A model generated the notes under the pieces. That model saw nothing but the letters and a program-made list of their open reading frames with translations, was not told the DNA's origin and ran no database searches. A program made the position numbers and the translations under genes. Shown here piece after piece: positions 1-8,058 of a stretch of 64,000 nt of DNA; position 1 is the first letter of the stretch; the number at the start of each line of letters is the position of its first letter. Origin of the DNA: Roseobacter insulae (lineage in GTDB: Bacteria > Pseudomonadota > Alphaproteobacteria > Rhodobacterales > Rhodobacteraceae). The DNA is taken from positions 186,001-250,000 of the forward strand of contig NZ_JAHXDN010000002.1 of NCBI RefSeq assembly GCF_019375555.1, in the 5' to 3' direction.

Positions 1-2
1 AG

Positions 3-719
3 CTCGATGATCTGGTTGTCCGCATTGGGGACACGCTATTGCTGGAAGGTGCTCCTGAAGACATCCAGCGGCTGGCGGCGGATATGGAGATGGTCGATGT
101 CTCTCACCCGTCCGCGCGTGCCTTTCGCCGCAGCCACGCCCCGATCGCCATCGTGGCGCTTTGCGGCATTGTTCTGCTGGCAGCATTTAACGTTGCACCC
201 ATTCTGCTGCTGGCCATTCTGGCCGTGGCGCTCGTGCTGGTGACCGGGTGTATTGACGCGGACGAGGCATTCTCCTTTATCGACGGACGTCTGCTGGCCC
301 TGATCTTCGCCATGCTCTCTGTCGGGGCTGCCCTGCAACACTCCGGCGCGGTGGCGCTGATCGTGGATGCCGTCTCACCGGCGCTGACGACGATGCCGCC
401 CCCTGTGATTGTTCTGGTGGTGTTCATCATGACATCGACCTTCACCGAAGTCGTGTCCAACAACGCCGTGGCGGTGATCATGACACCTTTGGCCATCGGG
501 CTCGGGGCTGCACTCGGGCTGGACCCGAGACCGCTTGTGGTGGCGGTGATGATCGCCGCCTCCTGCGCCTTCGCCACACCCATCGGGTACCAGACAAACA
601 CGCTGGTATACGGTCCGGGGGGCTACAAATTCACTGATTTCATGCGCATCGGCGTGCCGCTGAACCTGACAACGGCGGTGATCGTGTCGATGATCATTCC
701 GATGATCTGGCCGCTTTGA
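3..719 (+). CDS. SLC13-type permease, C-terminal part (cut by window start)
   Basis: The reading frame is open from the window edge. The first ~35 codons read as the end of a TrkA_C (RCK_C) ligand domain, followed by several hydrophobic segments and the family-typical end with TPIGYQTNTL, GPGGYKF and a terminal IPMIWPL. The protein is therefore the C-terminal third of an inner-membrane anion symporter (SLC13/DASS superfamily; substrates in the family are sulfate or dicarboxylates). Its end closely matches the complete paralog encoded tail-to-tail at 1120-2892. The start and the N-terminal membrane half lie outside the window. The substrate cannot be assigned. Confidence 0.85.
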   Translation, partial: LDDLVVRIGDTLLLEGAPEDIQRLAADMEMVDVSHPSARAFRRSHAPIAIVALCGIVLLAAFNVAPILLLAILAVALVLVTGCIDADEAFSFIDGRLLALIFAMLSVGAALQHSGAVALIVDAVSPALTTMPPPVIVLVVFIMTSTFTEVVSNNAVAVIMTPLAIGLGAALGLDPRPLVVAVMIAASCAFATPIGYQTNTLVYGPGGYKFTDFMRIGVPLNLTTAVIVSMIIPMIWPL

Positions 720-724
720 TCTGC

Positions 725-764
725 ATGCTGCTATGCAGCATCTGCAGGCCTGCTTTTCGTTTTT
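725..764 (+). terminator. Possible intrinsic terminator after SLC13 gene
   Basis: A perfect 7-bp stem ATGCTGC/GCAGCAT with a TAT loop lies at 725-741. The palindrome GCAGGCCTGC (744-753) and two T runs (754-757, 760-764) follow. The position just past the stop codon at 719 suits a terminator, but the first stem is separated from the T run. Confidence 0.45.
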
Positions 765-839
765 GTACGTTGAAGATTAAGGGATTGGGTATCATGTTTG
801 CGCTATCAAGACATCCGGTTTTGATGAAAGGAAAGTCAG

Positions 840-1004
840 ATGACAAATATGATGACAAAACTCAAGACAGCTGCTGCGAAACGCGCACAGTTCAACCGCA
901 CTTACAACGAGCTTCGCTCGATGTCGCGTACCGTGGCATGGGATCTGGGAATGTTCCCTGAAGATGCATACGAAGTGGCTTATCGCCACGTCTACGGCCG
1001 GTAA
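840..1004 (+). CDS. DUF1127-like small protein, 54 aa
   Basis: This short frame starts at ATG 840 behind a good ribosome site (AGGAAAG) and encodes 54 residues, basic in the first half. The middle and end (LRSMSRTVAWDLGMFPEDAY) have the look of DUF1127/YjiS-type proteins: an arginine-rich segment, then a D-[LI]-G-hydrophobic turn and an acidic pair. These proteins are small, helical and cytoplasmic; some alphaproteobacterial members act in stress or RNA-related regulation, but this one has no proven role. It stands alone, with hairpins on both sides. Its short length makes it easy to miss. Confidence 0.7.
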   Translation: MTNMMTKLKTAAAKRAQFNRTYNELRSMSRTVAWDLGMFPEDAYEVAYRHVYGR

Positions 1005-1015
1005 ACGGTCTGCAG

Positions 1016-1092
1016 GCGTCCTAAGGACGCACCGAGAAATTCCCGCCCGCGTTCTGGCCCCCGACAGGGATGGATCAGGACGCGGGCGTTTT
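1016..1092 (+). terminator. Hairpins between convergent genes
   Basis: GCGTCC-TAA-GGACGC (1016-1030) is a perfect 6-bp stem. It is followed by an 8-bp inverted repeat GCCCGCGT (1045-1052)/ACGCGGGC (1080-1087) that runs into GTTTTGTT. The second pair has a long loop. Together they probably end transcription of the DUF1127-like gene. Confidence 0.5.
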
Positions 1093-1119
1093 GTTGTCGG
1101 GTGATCGCGAAGCGGTGTT

Positions 1120-2892
1120 TCACAGCGGCCAGACGATCAGGATCACCGGAATTGATACCGCGACCACGATGACCTCCAGCGGCAGGCCCATGCGCCAGTA
1201 ATCGCCAAACTTGTACCCACCCGGACCCAGTATCAACGTATTGTTCTTGTGGCCGATGGGTGTGAGGAAGGCGCTTGACGCCGCCACCGCGACGGCCATC
1301 AGAAACGGATCCGGAGAAACCTCCAGCGATTGGGCCATCTGAATACCGACGGGGGCTGCGACGATGGTAGTCGCCGTGTTGTTGAGCACGTCGGACAGGG
1401 TCATCGTCACGATCATCAGGACGGTCAGGACGGCCCATGCCGGCAGCCCGTTTGTCCACGAGACAAGCGCGCCGGCAATAAGCTCCGTGCCGCCGGAGCT
1501 TTCCAGTGCAGCCCCCAGCGGGATCATCGAGCCCAGCAGCACAACAACGGGCCAGTTGATCTGGTCATAGATCTCTGCCAGCGGCACGATCCGGGTCAGC
1601 ACGTAGGCCACGACAACCAAACCCAGTGCAATGGGCAAATAGAGCAACCCGACGCTGGCCGCGGCAACAGCGCCGCCAAACAGACCGATTGCCAGCCATA
1701 CCTTGCGGTTTTCGGTGACGGCGAGACCGCGATCCGCAAGGGGCAGGCACCCCAGCCAGTCCGTGACGTCCACACCGGTGTCGCGGGGCACCAACAACAG
1801 CAGAATGTCACCGGTTTTGATTTCGGTCGTGCGCAGGTGCCTGACAATCTGCTCACCCTGCCGCGATACCCCGAGAAGTACCGTGCGCTGTCGCCACGAC
1901 AATCCGATGGACTGGGCCGTCTTGCCGTTGATCCGGGCGCCTTCCGGAACCACGACCTCGATGATTTCAACGCCGTCGCCATCCGCTCTGAGCGCTTCTT
2001 CACGCTTGGCATCTGCAACGGCCAGATCAAGACTGGAGCGCAGCTCGTCGAGGGCTTCCGGCGTGGCTTCGAGCACCAGTACGTCGCCTGCTTGCAAAAT
2101 GGCGTTGCGCGACTGTCCGTACCGGCGCTTGCCGTCGCGGATCAGCCCCAGAATGGCGACATCGGCTTTTTCCGCGGCGTCGGACAGTTCGGCGACACGC
2201 TTGCCGATCTGTTTGTTACCCTGGGGGACAGTGAGTTCGGCAATATACTGAGAAATCTCCGCCACCGGGCTATCAGCCCCGTTGCTCTGCGGGATAAGGC
2301 GCCAGCCGATCACAGCAACAAATATCAGGCCGGCAAGTGCCGCGGCACCGCCCACCGGCGCAAAATCGAACATTGCGAAGGGCTCTCCCAACGCATCTTC
2401 GCGGATCGCGGCGATGATGATGTTGGGCGGTGTTCCAATCAGGGTCGCCATGCCGCCGAGGATCGTGGCAAAGCTCAGCGGCATCAGGCTTAACCCCGCC
2501 GGTCGCCCGGCCTTGCGCGCGGTCTGGATATCCACGGGCATCAGTAACGCAAGGGCCGCGACGTTGTTCATGAAGGCAGACAGGACGCCGCCAATGGCCC
2601 CCATCAGCGCGATATGTGCCCCCAGCGATCGGGACGCATCCACCAATGTGCGGGTGATCAGGTAAACGGCGCCGGACCGTACCAGCCCGGCCGACACCAC
2701 AAGGACGAGGGCGACAACCAGAGTCGCCGGGTGACCGAAGCCCGAGAAGGCATCCTGAGTGGGAACAACGCCGACCACAACACCGATCATGAGCGCGGAA
2801 AATGCAACGATATCATACCGAAAGCGACCCCAGAGCAGCAGCCCGAACACGGCTCCGAACAGGGTAAAAAGGATTATCTGGTCAGACGTCAA
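1120..2892 (-). CDS. SLC13 family permease with two TrkA_C domains
   Basis: This is a complete SLC13/DASS-type inner-membrane symporter of about 590 aa. An N-terminal hydrophobic half is followed by two cytoplasmic TrkA_C (RCK_C) domains (about residues 205-295 and 300-375) and a C-terminal hydrophobic half ending TPIGHKNNTL, GPGGYKF and VWPL. The open frame extends to an ATG at 2937, but I prefer TTG at 2892: GGAG lies 8 nt before it, the protein then begins with the usual short SDQIILF stretch, and it leaves room for the promoter of the divergent gene. Family substrates are sulfate, thiosulfate or dicarboxylates; the substrate here is unknown. It is a paralog of the gene at 3-719. Confidence 0.85.
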   Translation of the reverse strand: MTSDQIILFTLFGAVFGLLLWGRFRYDIVAFSALMIGVVVGVVPTQDAFSGFGHPATLVVALVLVVSAGLVRSGAVYLITRTLVDASRSLGAHIALMGAIGGVLSAFMNNVAALALLMPVDIQTARKAGRPAGLSLMPLSFATILGGMATLIGTPPNIIIAAIREDALGEPFAMFDFAPVGGAAALAGLIFVAVIGWRLIPQSNGADSPVAEISQYIAELTVPQGNKQIGKRVAELSDAAEKADVAILGLIRDGKRRYGQSRNAILQAGDVLVLEATPEALDELRSSLDLAVADAKREEALRADGDGVEIIEVVVPEGARINGKTAQSIGLSWRQRTVLLGVSRQGEQIVRHLRTTEIKTGDILLLLVPRDTGVDVTDWLGCLPLADRGLAVTENRKVWLAIGLFGGAVAAASVGLLYLPIALGLVVVAYVLTRIVPLAEIYDQINWPVVVLLGSMIPLGAALESSGGTELIAGALVSWTNGLPAWAVLTVLMIVTMTLSDVLNNTATTIVAAPVGIQMAQSLEVSPDPFLMAVAVAASSAFLTPIGHKNNTLILGPGGYKFGDYWRMGLPLEVIVVAVSIPVILIVWPL

Positions 2893-2945
2893 TTGGGCTG
2901 CTCCATACTCTTGATCTGCGGGTCTTTTTTGCCTCAACTGTCGTT

Positions 2946-3452
2946 ATGTCTGATTTGACCTTTTTAATCACCAACGGATTTTCAATTGCACTGGAACAGG
3001 CCGGGAAACTGGGGCCACGGGCGGCGTCGAAGGCTAAATTACGCATCTTCGGGCTTATCAAGTATTTGCGGGGGGTCGAAAACAGCTGGTCGGACGCGGA
3101 TCATTTGCGATGGAGCCACGTCGAACAAGCGCATCATGTCAAAAAGGACTACCCGCCCGCAGAATTTGGAGCCTTCCTCGCAGGGTTGGAGAGACCGCTG
3201 TTGTTTCACAAGATCGAGGGATTGGATGATCCCGATCCACAAGGGTATTTTGCGCGCTTTCGGTCACGCAAATTCGAGCTGGCGTGTTTTGTCGTCTACG
3301 TGGAACAGCCGGACCGGCGGCTGGTATTCCTGTCCGTCGGCACGCTGGCGGACAGTAACCGCAAACTGGCGGCCATGGCCGACCGGCAGGCGGCGCGGCA
3401 GCTGATCTCGGAGGTTCGTGCGTTACCCAAGCCCGAGCGCCGCGTACGCTGA
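2946..3452 (+). CDS. Uncharacterised protein (168 aa)
   Basis: I do not recognise this protein. It is soluble, without a signal peptide, and its second half (from about residue 95: FHKIEGLDDPDPQGYFARF) alternates strand-like and charged segments and ends in a basic PKPERRVR tail. No ribosome site precedes the ATG at 2946, so the start could be further in. It lies 85 bp upstream of an XRE-type regulator on the same strand, an order seen in HigB/HigA-like toxin–antitoxin pairs, but I see no clear RelE-fold motif, so a toxin role is only a possibility. Confidence 0.55.
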   Translation: MSDLTFLITNGFSIALEQAGKLGPRAASKAKLRIFGLIKYLRGVENSWSDADHLRWSHVEQAHHVKKDYPPAEFGAFLAGLERPLLFHKIEGLDDPDPQGYFARFRSRKFELACFVVYVEQPDRRLVFLSVGTLADSNRKLAAMADRQAARQLISEVRALPKPERRVR

Positions 3453-3537
3453 AATCTTGACATCACGCGCAATATTGCTTAAGTGTTGTCTTGCAAGGCA
3501 ACGTACGCCTTGCGCTCCAAACCGGACAGGGTGACTT

Positions 3538-3942
3538 ATGGCAAACGTACAGATCAACGCAGGCGCGGGGTCGAAATCGCCCAAAAGGGCGGCGACGCGC
3601 AAGCCTGTGCGGACGGTGAAGACATCAGAGAACCCGCTCGCATTGCTGGATGAAGATGCCTATGCCGAGGCGTTTGAAGCGCTTGATGCGTCTGAAAAAC
3701 ATGCGGTATTCCGGGAGATGGGCGAGGAACTGGCGCGTACCCTGGGGGCACGGGTCATTGCGCAGATGCTCAATGATACCCCGCTCAGCGGGCGGGAAAT
3801 CGGTGCAAGGCTGGGGTTTGATCACAGCGCGCTGTCGCGGATCGCGCGGGGTGACTCCAAAACCGGCCCAACCTTGTGGAAGGTCTATGCGCTGGCCGAA
3901 GCGCTGGGGTACCGGATTGAACTGAACGCCGTCAAAAAGTGA
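3538..3942 (+). CDS. XRE-family HTH protein
   Basis: This 134-aa protein has a basic, disordered-looking N-terminus (about residues 1-35), an acidic helical middle and a C-terminal helix-turn-helix (about 83-115, GREIGARLGFDHSALSRIA). It should bind DNA as a small repressor or antitoxin-like regulator. A ribosome site (GGGTGAC) precedes the ATG. The stop codon overlaps the GTG start of the next gene by 4 bp, so the two are probably co-translated. Together with the preceding unknown gene it forms an uncharacterised three-gene unit. Confidence 0.75.
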   Translation: MANVQINAGAGSKSPKRAATRKPVRTVKTSENPLALLDEDAYAEAFEALDASEKHAVFREMGEELARTLGARVIAQMLNDTPLSGREIGARLGFDHSALSRIARGDSKTGPTLWKVYALAEALGYRIELNAVKK

Positions 3943-4208
3943 CCCTCACAGGCCTGATTTCGGACATTTTGATCCTGGGGCCCGCAATCTGGGCCTGTTC
4001 GCGTTTGGTGCGCTCACGCTGGCATGAAATCTGTGCGGAACGAATGGCGCGTGATGGCGTGGACCCGGAGCTTGTCCAGTTGCGGCGCGAGGAGGCACGT
4101 TACTATCAGGATTTTGCCCGGGTCATGCCAAACTGGATGCTGGCAGCGCTGACCCTAGGTCTGTTGCTGCGGCTCTTTTTGATCCTGCAGGCATTCCGGA
4201 CAGTCTAG
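3939..4208 (+). CDS. Small membrane protein, two predicted TM segments
   Basis: This 89-aa protein starts with GTG inside the stop of the HTH gene (4-bp overlap). A hydrophobic segment lies at about residues 4-22 and another at about 65-85. A charged central loop rich in Arg and Glu separates them (RREEARYYQDFARV). That suggests an inner-membrane hairpin with a cytoplasmic or periplasmic loop. I know of no named family. Tight coupling to the XRE protein suggests shared function or regulation. Confidence 0.6.
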   Translation: MTLTGLISDILILGPAIWACSRLVRSRWHEICAERMARDGVDPELVQLRREEARYYQDFARVMPNWMLAALTLGLLLRLFLILQAFRTV

Positions 4209-4275
4209 GCCAAGGGGTTGAGCGTTTCGCGCGGCGGCGATAAACAACGGCAAAATCAAAGAATGGAAAGTTCCA

Positions 4276-5016
4276 ATGGCCGGACACTCAAAATGGGCAA
4301 ACATCCAACACCGCAAGGGGCGACAGGACGCCGTGCGGGCCAAGCTGTTCTCCAAGCTGAGCAAGGAGATCACGGTGGCCGCCAAAATGGGCGACCCGGA
4401 CCCGGATAAGAACCCGCGCCTGCGACTGGCGGTCAAGGAAGCGAAGTCGCAATCTGTGCCCAAGGATGTGATCGAACGCGCGATCAAGAAGTCGCAGGCG
4501 GGCGAGGGCGATGATTACGAAGAAATCCGCTACGAAGGCTATGGCCCGAATGGCGTGGCGGTAATTGTCGAGGCAATGACCGACAACCGCAACCGGACGG
4601 CTTCCACCGTGCGGTCGACCTTCACCAAGAACGGCGGCAACCTGGGAGAGACCGGCAGTGTCGGCTTCATGTTCGACCGCAAGGGCGAAGTGACCTATCC
4701 CGCAGATGTGGGCGATGCGGATACCGTGATGATGGCGGCGATCGAGGCCGGGGCGGAGGATGTCGAAAGCTCCGAGGACGGGCATGTGATCTGGTGCGCG
4801 GATACCGATCTGAATGATGTGGCGACAGCGCTGGAGGCGGAACTTGGCGAAAGTGAAAGCACCAAGCTGGTGTGGAAGCCCACGACCACCACCGACATGG
4901 ACCTCGACGGCATGCAAAAGCTGATGAAGCTGATAGATGCGCTGGAAGACGATGATGACGTGCAGCGCGTTACAACCAACTTCGAAGCGACGGACGAGGT
5001 TATGGAACAGCTCTGA
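4276..5016 (+). CDS. yebC: YebC/PmpR (TACO1) family protein
   Basis: This 246-aa protein begins with the family hallmark [13 protein letters not shown] and keeps the three-domain layout of YebC/TACO1 proteins over the usual ~245 residues. Members are described as transcriptional regulators (PmpR) and, more recently, as factors that help ribosomes through difficult proline-containing stretches; the mitochondrial homolog TACO1 aids translation of COX1. The gene appears monocistronic and is followed by a strong terminator hairpin at 5040-5070. Confidence 0.95.
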   Translation: MAGHSKWANIQHRKGRQDAVRAKLFSKLSKEITVAAKMGDPDPDKNPRLRLAVKEAKSQSVPKDVIERAIKKSQAGEGDDYEEIRYEGYGPNGVAVIVEAMTDNRNRTASTVRSTFTKNGGNLGETGSVGFMFDRKGEVTYPADVGDADTVMMAAIEAGAEDVESSEDGHVIWCADTDLNDVATALEAELGESESTKLVWKPTTTTDMDLDGMQKLMKLIDALEDDDDVQRVTTNFEATDEVMEQL

Positions 5017-5039
5017 TCCCGTGCCGCGGCAGGACATGG

Positions 5040-5070
5040 AAAAGCCGCCCCGGATACGAGGGCGGCTTTT
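5040..5070 (+). terminator. Intrinsic terminator, probably bidirectional
   Basis: A perfect 11-bp inverted repeat AAAAGCCGCCC/GGGCGGCTTTT with a 9-nt loop sits 24 bp past the yebC stop. A-runs and T-runs flank it on both sides, so it can also serve the convergent minus-strand gene at 5095. Confidence 0.9.
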
Positions 5071-5094
5071 GTACGTCAACCGGTATGGGAAACG

Positions 5095-5352
5095 TCAGCG
5101 TGGTTGATTGCAATCAGTGCAGAACAGGGACCGCAAAAACCAGCCCCACGCCATGGGCTGCTGGTCCGGCTCCCGCCGGGAACTTCGGTTGATACGTTTG
5201 ATCAGGTGCTTGAGGTCGGTCAGCTTTCGCCGTGCGCCGCTACCGCCTGCCTGACTTTGAACCGACAAGATCTTCTTCTGGGTCTGAAGCGCAGCCTCGA
5301 TTAATTCGATGTCCTTCGCCGTCAGGTCGAGATTATGAGTATCATCCAGCAT
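5095..5352 (-). CDS. Small hypothetical protein (85 aa)
   Basis: I chose the ATG at 5352 (MLDDTHNLDL). The longer frame to 5409 adds a stretch that does not look like part of the protein. The product is helical and charged, with an acidic N-terminal half (DLTAKDIELIEAAL), a basic middle (RRKLTDLKHLIKRI) and a C-terminal WFLRSLFCTDC with two cysteines. I recognise no family. It converges on yebC across a shared terminator. Confidence 0.5.
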   Translation of the reverse strand: MLDDTHNLDLTAKDIELIEAALQTQKKILSVQSQAGGSGARRKLTDLKHLIKRINRSSRREPDQQPMAWGWFLRSLFCTDCNQPR

Positions 5353-5434
5353 CCGAAGCGTATCCTTGTTACCTTCCCACCATATGGGGAACAAAAGTAG
5401 ATACGCCAATCATCTTGAATAAGATTTCTGTGAT

Positions 5435-6346
5435 TTATTTTTTCTGCATCACGTTTTCGTGGGGAGTCTGAACCAGATGGCGCCGCGCCGCGTCCCGTGT
5501 TGCCCGGTTCAAGGGCTCAAGGGCCGATGACATAAGGCGGCTTGTCTGCCAGTACAGCGGCACGTCAAGAGGGCGGTCCGGTCCCAGTGCCACAAGGGTT
5601 CCGCGTTCAAGATGATGCGCAACCAGCGACAACGGATTCATGCCCCAGCCGATACCGGCCAGTGCGGCATCCACGAAGGCGTGGGTGGAGGGTATATGAT
5701 GTGCCGGCGGCGACAGCTTTTGACCGGTCGCATGAGTGATCCATCGGTGTTGCAGTGCATCCTTGGCATTGAACGTCATGATCGGCGCCCGGGCCAAAGC
5801 ATCCGGCGTCACGCCGTCCGCAAACCATCTGGACATGTAGTCAGGGCTCGCGGTTGCGACATAGCGCAGGGCGCCGAGGGTCACACTGTTGCAGCCGGAG
5901 ACGGCCTTGGCCTGACCTGTGAGCGCCGCACTGACCGCCCCCCGCAACAGCCAGTCCGTCGAATGGTCCTGATCGTCGATCACGAGTTCAAAGAGCATGT
6001 CATCAACCTGCGACAGTCCGTGCACGAACCAGGTTGCGAGGCTGTCAGCGTTGACGGCGATCCTGATCCGCGCGGCTGACGGTCCGGCTGCGGGCGCAAT
6101 GTCGCGCAGAACGTGGGCCTGCATCAGCGCCACGTCCTCTGCATGCCGCGCGAGCCTGGTGCCGGCCTCCGTCGCGGTGCAGGGGTGCCCGCGATAGATC
6201 AGCGCCGTTCCCATGCGGTCTTCGAGCGATCTGATGCGTTGTGAAATGGCCGAAGGGGTGACGTTCAGATGTGCCGCCGCCGCATCGAAACTGCCGTACC
6301 GCACGATCGCGGACAGCGCCGCCAGTTGGTTTGGATCGAGTGACAT
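5435..6346 (-). CDS. argP: LysR-family regulator, ArgP (IciA) type
   Basis: This 303-aa protein has an N-terminal winged HTH (about residues 3-62; GSFDAAAAHLNVTPSAISQR) and a C-terminal substrate-binding fold. ArgP-type regulators sense lysine/arginine and activate the exporter gene beside them. That fits here, because the divergent neighbour at 6437 is a LysE-type exporter. The start is ATG 6346; a TTG lies two codons upstream. The short divergent intergenic region should hold both promoters and the ArgP site. Confidence 0.88.
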   Translation of the reverse strand: MSLDPNQLAALSAIVRYGSFDAAAAHLNVTPSAISQRIRSLEDRMGTALIYRGHPCTATEAGTRLARHAEDVALMQAHVLRDIAPAAGPSAARIRIAVNADSLATWFVHGLSQVDDMLFELVIDDQDHSTDWLLRGAVSAALTGQAKAVSGCNSVTLGALRYVATASPDYMSRWFADGVTPDALARAPIMTFNAKDALQHRWITHATGQKLSPPAHHIPSTHAFVDAALAGIGWGMNPLSLVAHHLERGTLVALGPDRPLDVPLYWQTSRLMSSALEPLNRATRDAARRHLVQTPHENVMQKK

Positions 6347-6352
6347 AAGCAA

Positions 6353-6436
6353 CGCTTAAGTTAGCATCATCTGTTTAATTTGATTAAGCCGCCTGACCTG
6401 TCTAGTCAATGCGCTCCATGCAGTCGGAGGCACCTT
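6353..6436. promoter_or_regulatory. Divergent argP/lysE control region
   Basis: The AT-rich gap between the divergent regulator and exporter contains TTAAT-TTG-ATTAA (6375-6387), a short inverted repeat of the T-N11-A kind used by LysR proteins, and GCTTAA/TTAAGC further apart. This is the expected ArgP binding region. Confidence 0.5.
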
Positions 6437-7036
6437 GTGATCGATACGTTTCTGCCGGGCTATGTGCTCAGCCTGTCCCTGATCGTGGCAATTGGCGCGC
6501 AAAACGCGTTTGTACTGCGGCAGGGACTGCGACGCGAACATGTATTCTGGGTGTGCATGACCTGCGGCACGTCTGATGCCATTCTCGTCTCTGCGGGGGT
6601 GGCAGGCTTTGGAGCGCTTGCCGAGAGCGTGCCCTGGTTCGAGGGGGCGATGCGCTACGGCGGCGCAGCGTTCCTGATGTGGTACGGCTGGCGCAACGCG
6701 CGATCCGCCTGGCAGGGCGGCCATGTGCTGCGGGCTGACAACGGCACCGGCAGACCGCTGATGCCCACGCTGCTGACGTTGCTTGCGCTCACCTGGCTAA
6801 ATCCGCACGTCTACCTCGATACCGTTGTGTTGATCGGCTCGATTTCGGCGCAATACGATAACCGACTGCTTTTTGGGGGCGGCGCCGTGCTGGCCAGCAT
6901 CAGCTTTTTCTTTGCCCTTGGGTATGGTGCGCGGCTGCTGGCACCGCTCTTTGCCCGCCCGACCAGCTGGCGGGTTCTCGATGGATTGATTGCGCTGACG
7001 ATGTGGACCATCGCCGCGGGCCTTGTGGTCGCATAA
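6437..7036 (+). CDS. LysE/ArgO family amino-acid exporter
   Basis: This is a 199-aa inner-membrane protein with about six hydrophobic segments and the family signature GAQNAFVLRQG near the N-terminus; later motifs include TWLNPHVYLD. LysE/ArgO proteins export basic amino acids. I placed the start at GTG 6437, 6 nt after CGGAGG; the upstream in-frame ATG (6380) would add an untypical N-terminus. Pairing with the divergent ArgP-type regulator supports lysine/arginine export. Confidence 0.9.
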   Translation: MIDTFLPGYVLSLSLIVAIGAQNAFVLRQGLRREHVFWVCMTCGTSDAILVSAGVAGFGALAESVPWFEGAMRYGGAAFLMWYGWRNARSAWQGGHVLRADNGTGRPLMPTLLTLLALTWLNPHVYLDTVVLIGSISAQYDNRLLFGGGAVLASISFFFALGYGARLLAPLFARPTSWRVLDGLIALTMWTIAAGLVVA

Positions 7037-7075
7037 CCCCTTGCGGTCCGGGGCAAAACAGGCTGTCTATGGCGC

Positions 7076-7981
7076 ATGGTCATCCGCACATCTTCCCGCC
7101 CGATTGTCGGTATCTTCTGGATGCTGGTGACAGGCTTGTGTTTCGTGGCGGTGACAGCACTTGTAAAATACATGGGGCCACGGTTGCCGCCGGTGGAAAT
7201 GGCTTTCCTGCGCTATCTGCTGGGGCTGGTGTTTCTTGTGCCGGCCGTAGGCTCCCTGCGCACGGCACGTCTCAGCGCCCGCCAGTGGCGGCTCTTTGGC
7301 GTGCGCGGTCTCGTCCATGGCTGCGGTGTGATGCTGTGGTTCTATGCGATGGTGCGCATCCCCATCGCGGATGTCACCGCGATGAACTACTTGGCGCCAG
7401 TCTATGTCACGATCGGCGCGGCGCTCTTTCTGGGGGAAAAACTCGCCTTTCGCCGGATCGCGGCCGTTGTTGCGGCGCTGATCGGGGCCCTCATCATCCT
7501 GCGCCCGGGATTCCGCGAGGTCAGCAGCGGCCATCTTGCAATGTTGTTCGCCGCCATTGTCTTCGGCGGTTCGTATCTGACCGCAAAAGTGATGGCCGAC
7601 GAAGTCAAACCCGCCGTTGTGGTGGCGATGTTGTCGATATTCGTGACCATTGTGCTGGCACCATTTGCACTGATGCAATGGGTGACGCCGACACTCTCTG
7701 ATCTTGCGCTGTTGTTCTGCGTCGCCTGCTTTGCCGTTGCCGGGCACTACACGATGACACTGGCCTTTGCCGCGGCCCCGTTGACCGTGACCCAACCGGT
7801 CACATTCACACAGCTCGTCTGGGCGGTTCTGCTGGGCTATCTGGTCTTTGACGAAGCGGTCGATATCTGGGTTCTGCTCGGCGGCCTGGTGATCCTGGGC
7901 TCGGTTATTTTCATCACGTGGCGCGAGGCGGCATTGAAGCGCGGCGAAACAACCCCAGCGGTGCACGCAACCAAGGTCTGA
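7076..7981 (+). CDS. EamA/DMT-superfamily permease
   Basis: This 301-aa protein has about ten hydrophobic segments arranged as two EamA repeats (about residues 8-140 and 150-285), the layout of drug/metabolite transporters. Typical positions include PPVEMAFLRY and a glycine-rich second repeat. The substrate is unknown. The gene lies 40 bp after the LysE gene and just upstream of the bet operon, but the palindrome before betI separates it from that operon. Confidence 0.88.
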   Translation: MVIRTSSRPIVGIFWMLVTGLCFVAVTALVKYMGPRLPPVEMAFLRYLLGLVFLVPAVGSLRTARLSARQWRLFGVRGLVHGCGVMLWFYAMVRIPIADVTAMNYLAPVYVTIGAALFLGEKLAFRRIAAVVAALIGALIILRPGFREVSSGHLAMLFAAIVFGGSYLTAKVMADEVKPAVVVAMLSIFVTIVLAPFALMQWVTPTLSDLALLFCVACFAVAGHYTMTLAFAAAPLTVTQPVTFTQLVWAVLLGYLVFDEAVDIWVLLGGLVILGSVIFITWREAALKRGETTPAVHATKV

Positions 7982-7997
7982 CGCTCGATTTTTGTTG

Positions 7998-8011
7998 ATT
8001 GACTAGTCAAT
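7998..8011. promoter_or_regulatory. Candidate BetI operator
   Basis: ATTGACTAGTCAAT is a perfect 14-bp palindrome, 47 bp upstream of the betI GTG and only 16 bp past the previous gene. TetR-type BetI represses its own operon and is released by choline. The position and symmetry fit that site. Confidence 0.6.
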
Positions 8012-8058
8012 AAAAAACCCGCTATCTGATGCAGCGCTGCTGCCAGGGAGTGAGTCTT

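Noticed and set aside
1330-2493. 387-aa plus-strand frame
   Set aside because: It is exactly antisense to the SLC13 gene and reads as low-quality Gln/His/Arg-rich sequence without family features.
6399-6415. CTAGTCAAT near the lysE start, like a half of the BetI palindrome
   Set aside because: Only one half is present, with no symmetry, and no link between LysE and betaine genes is known.
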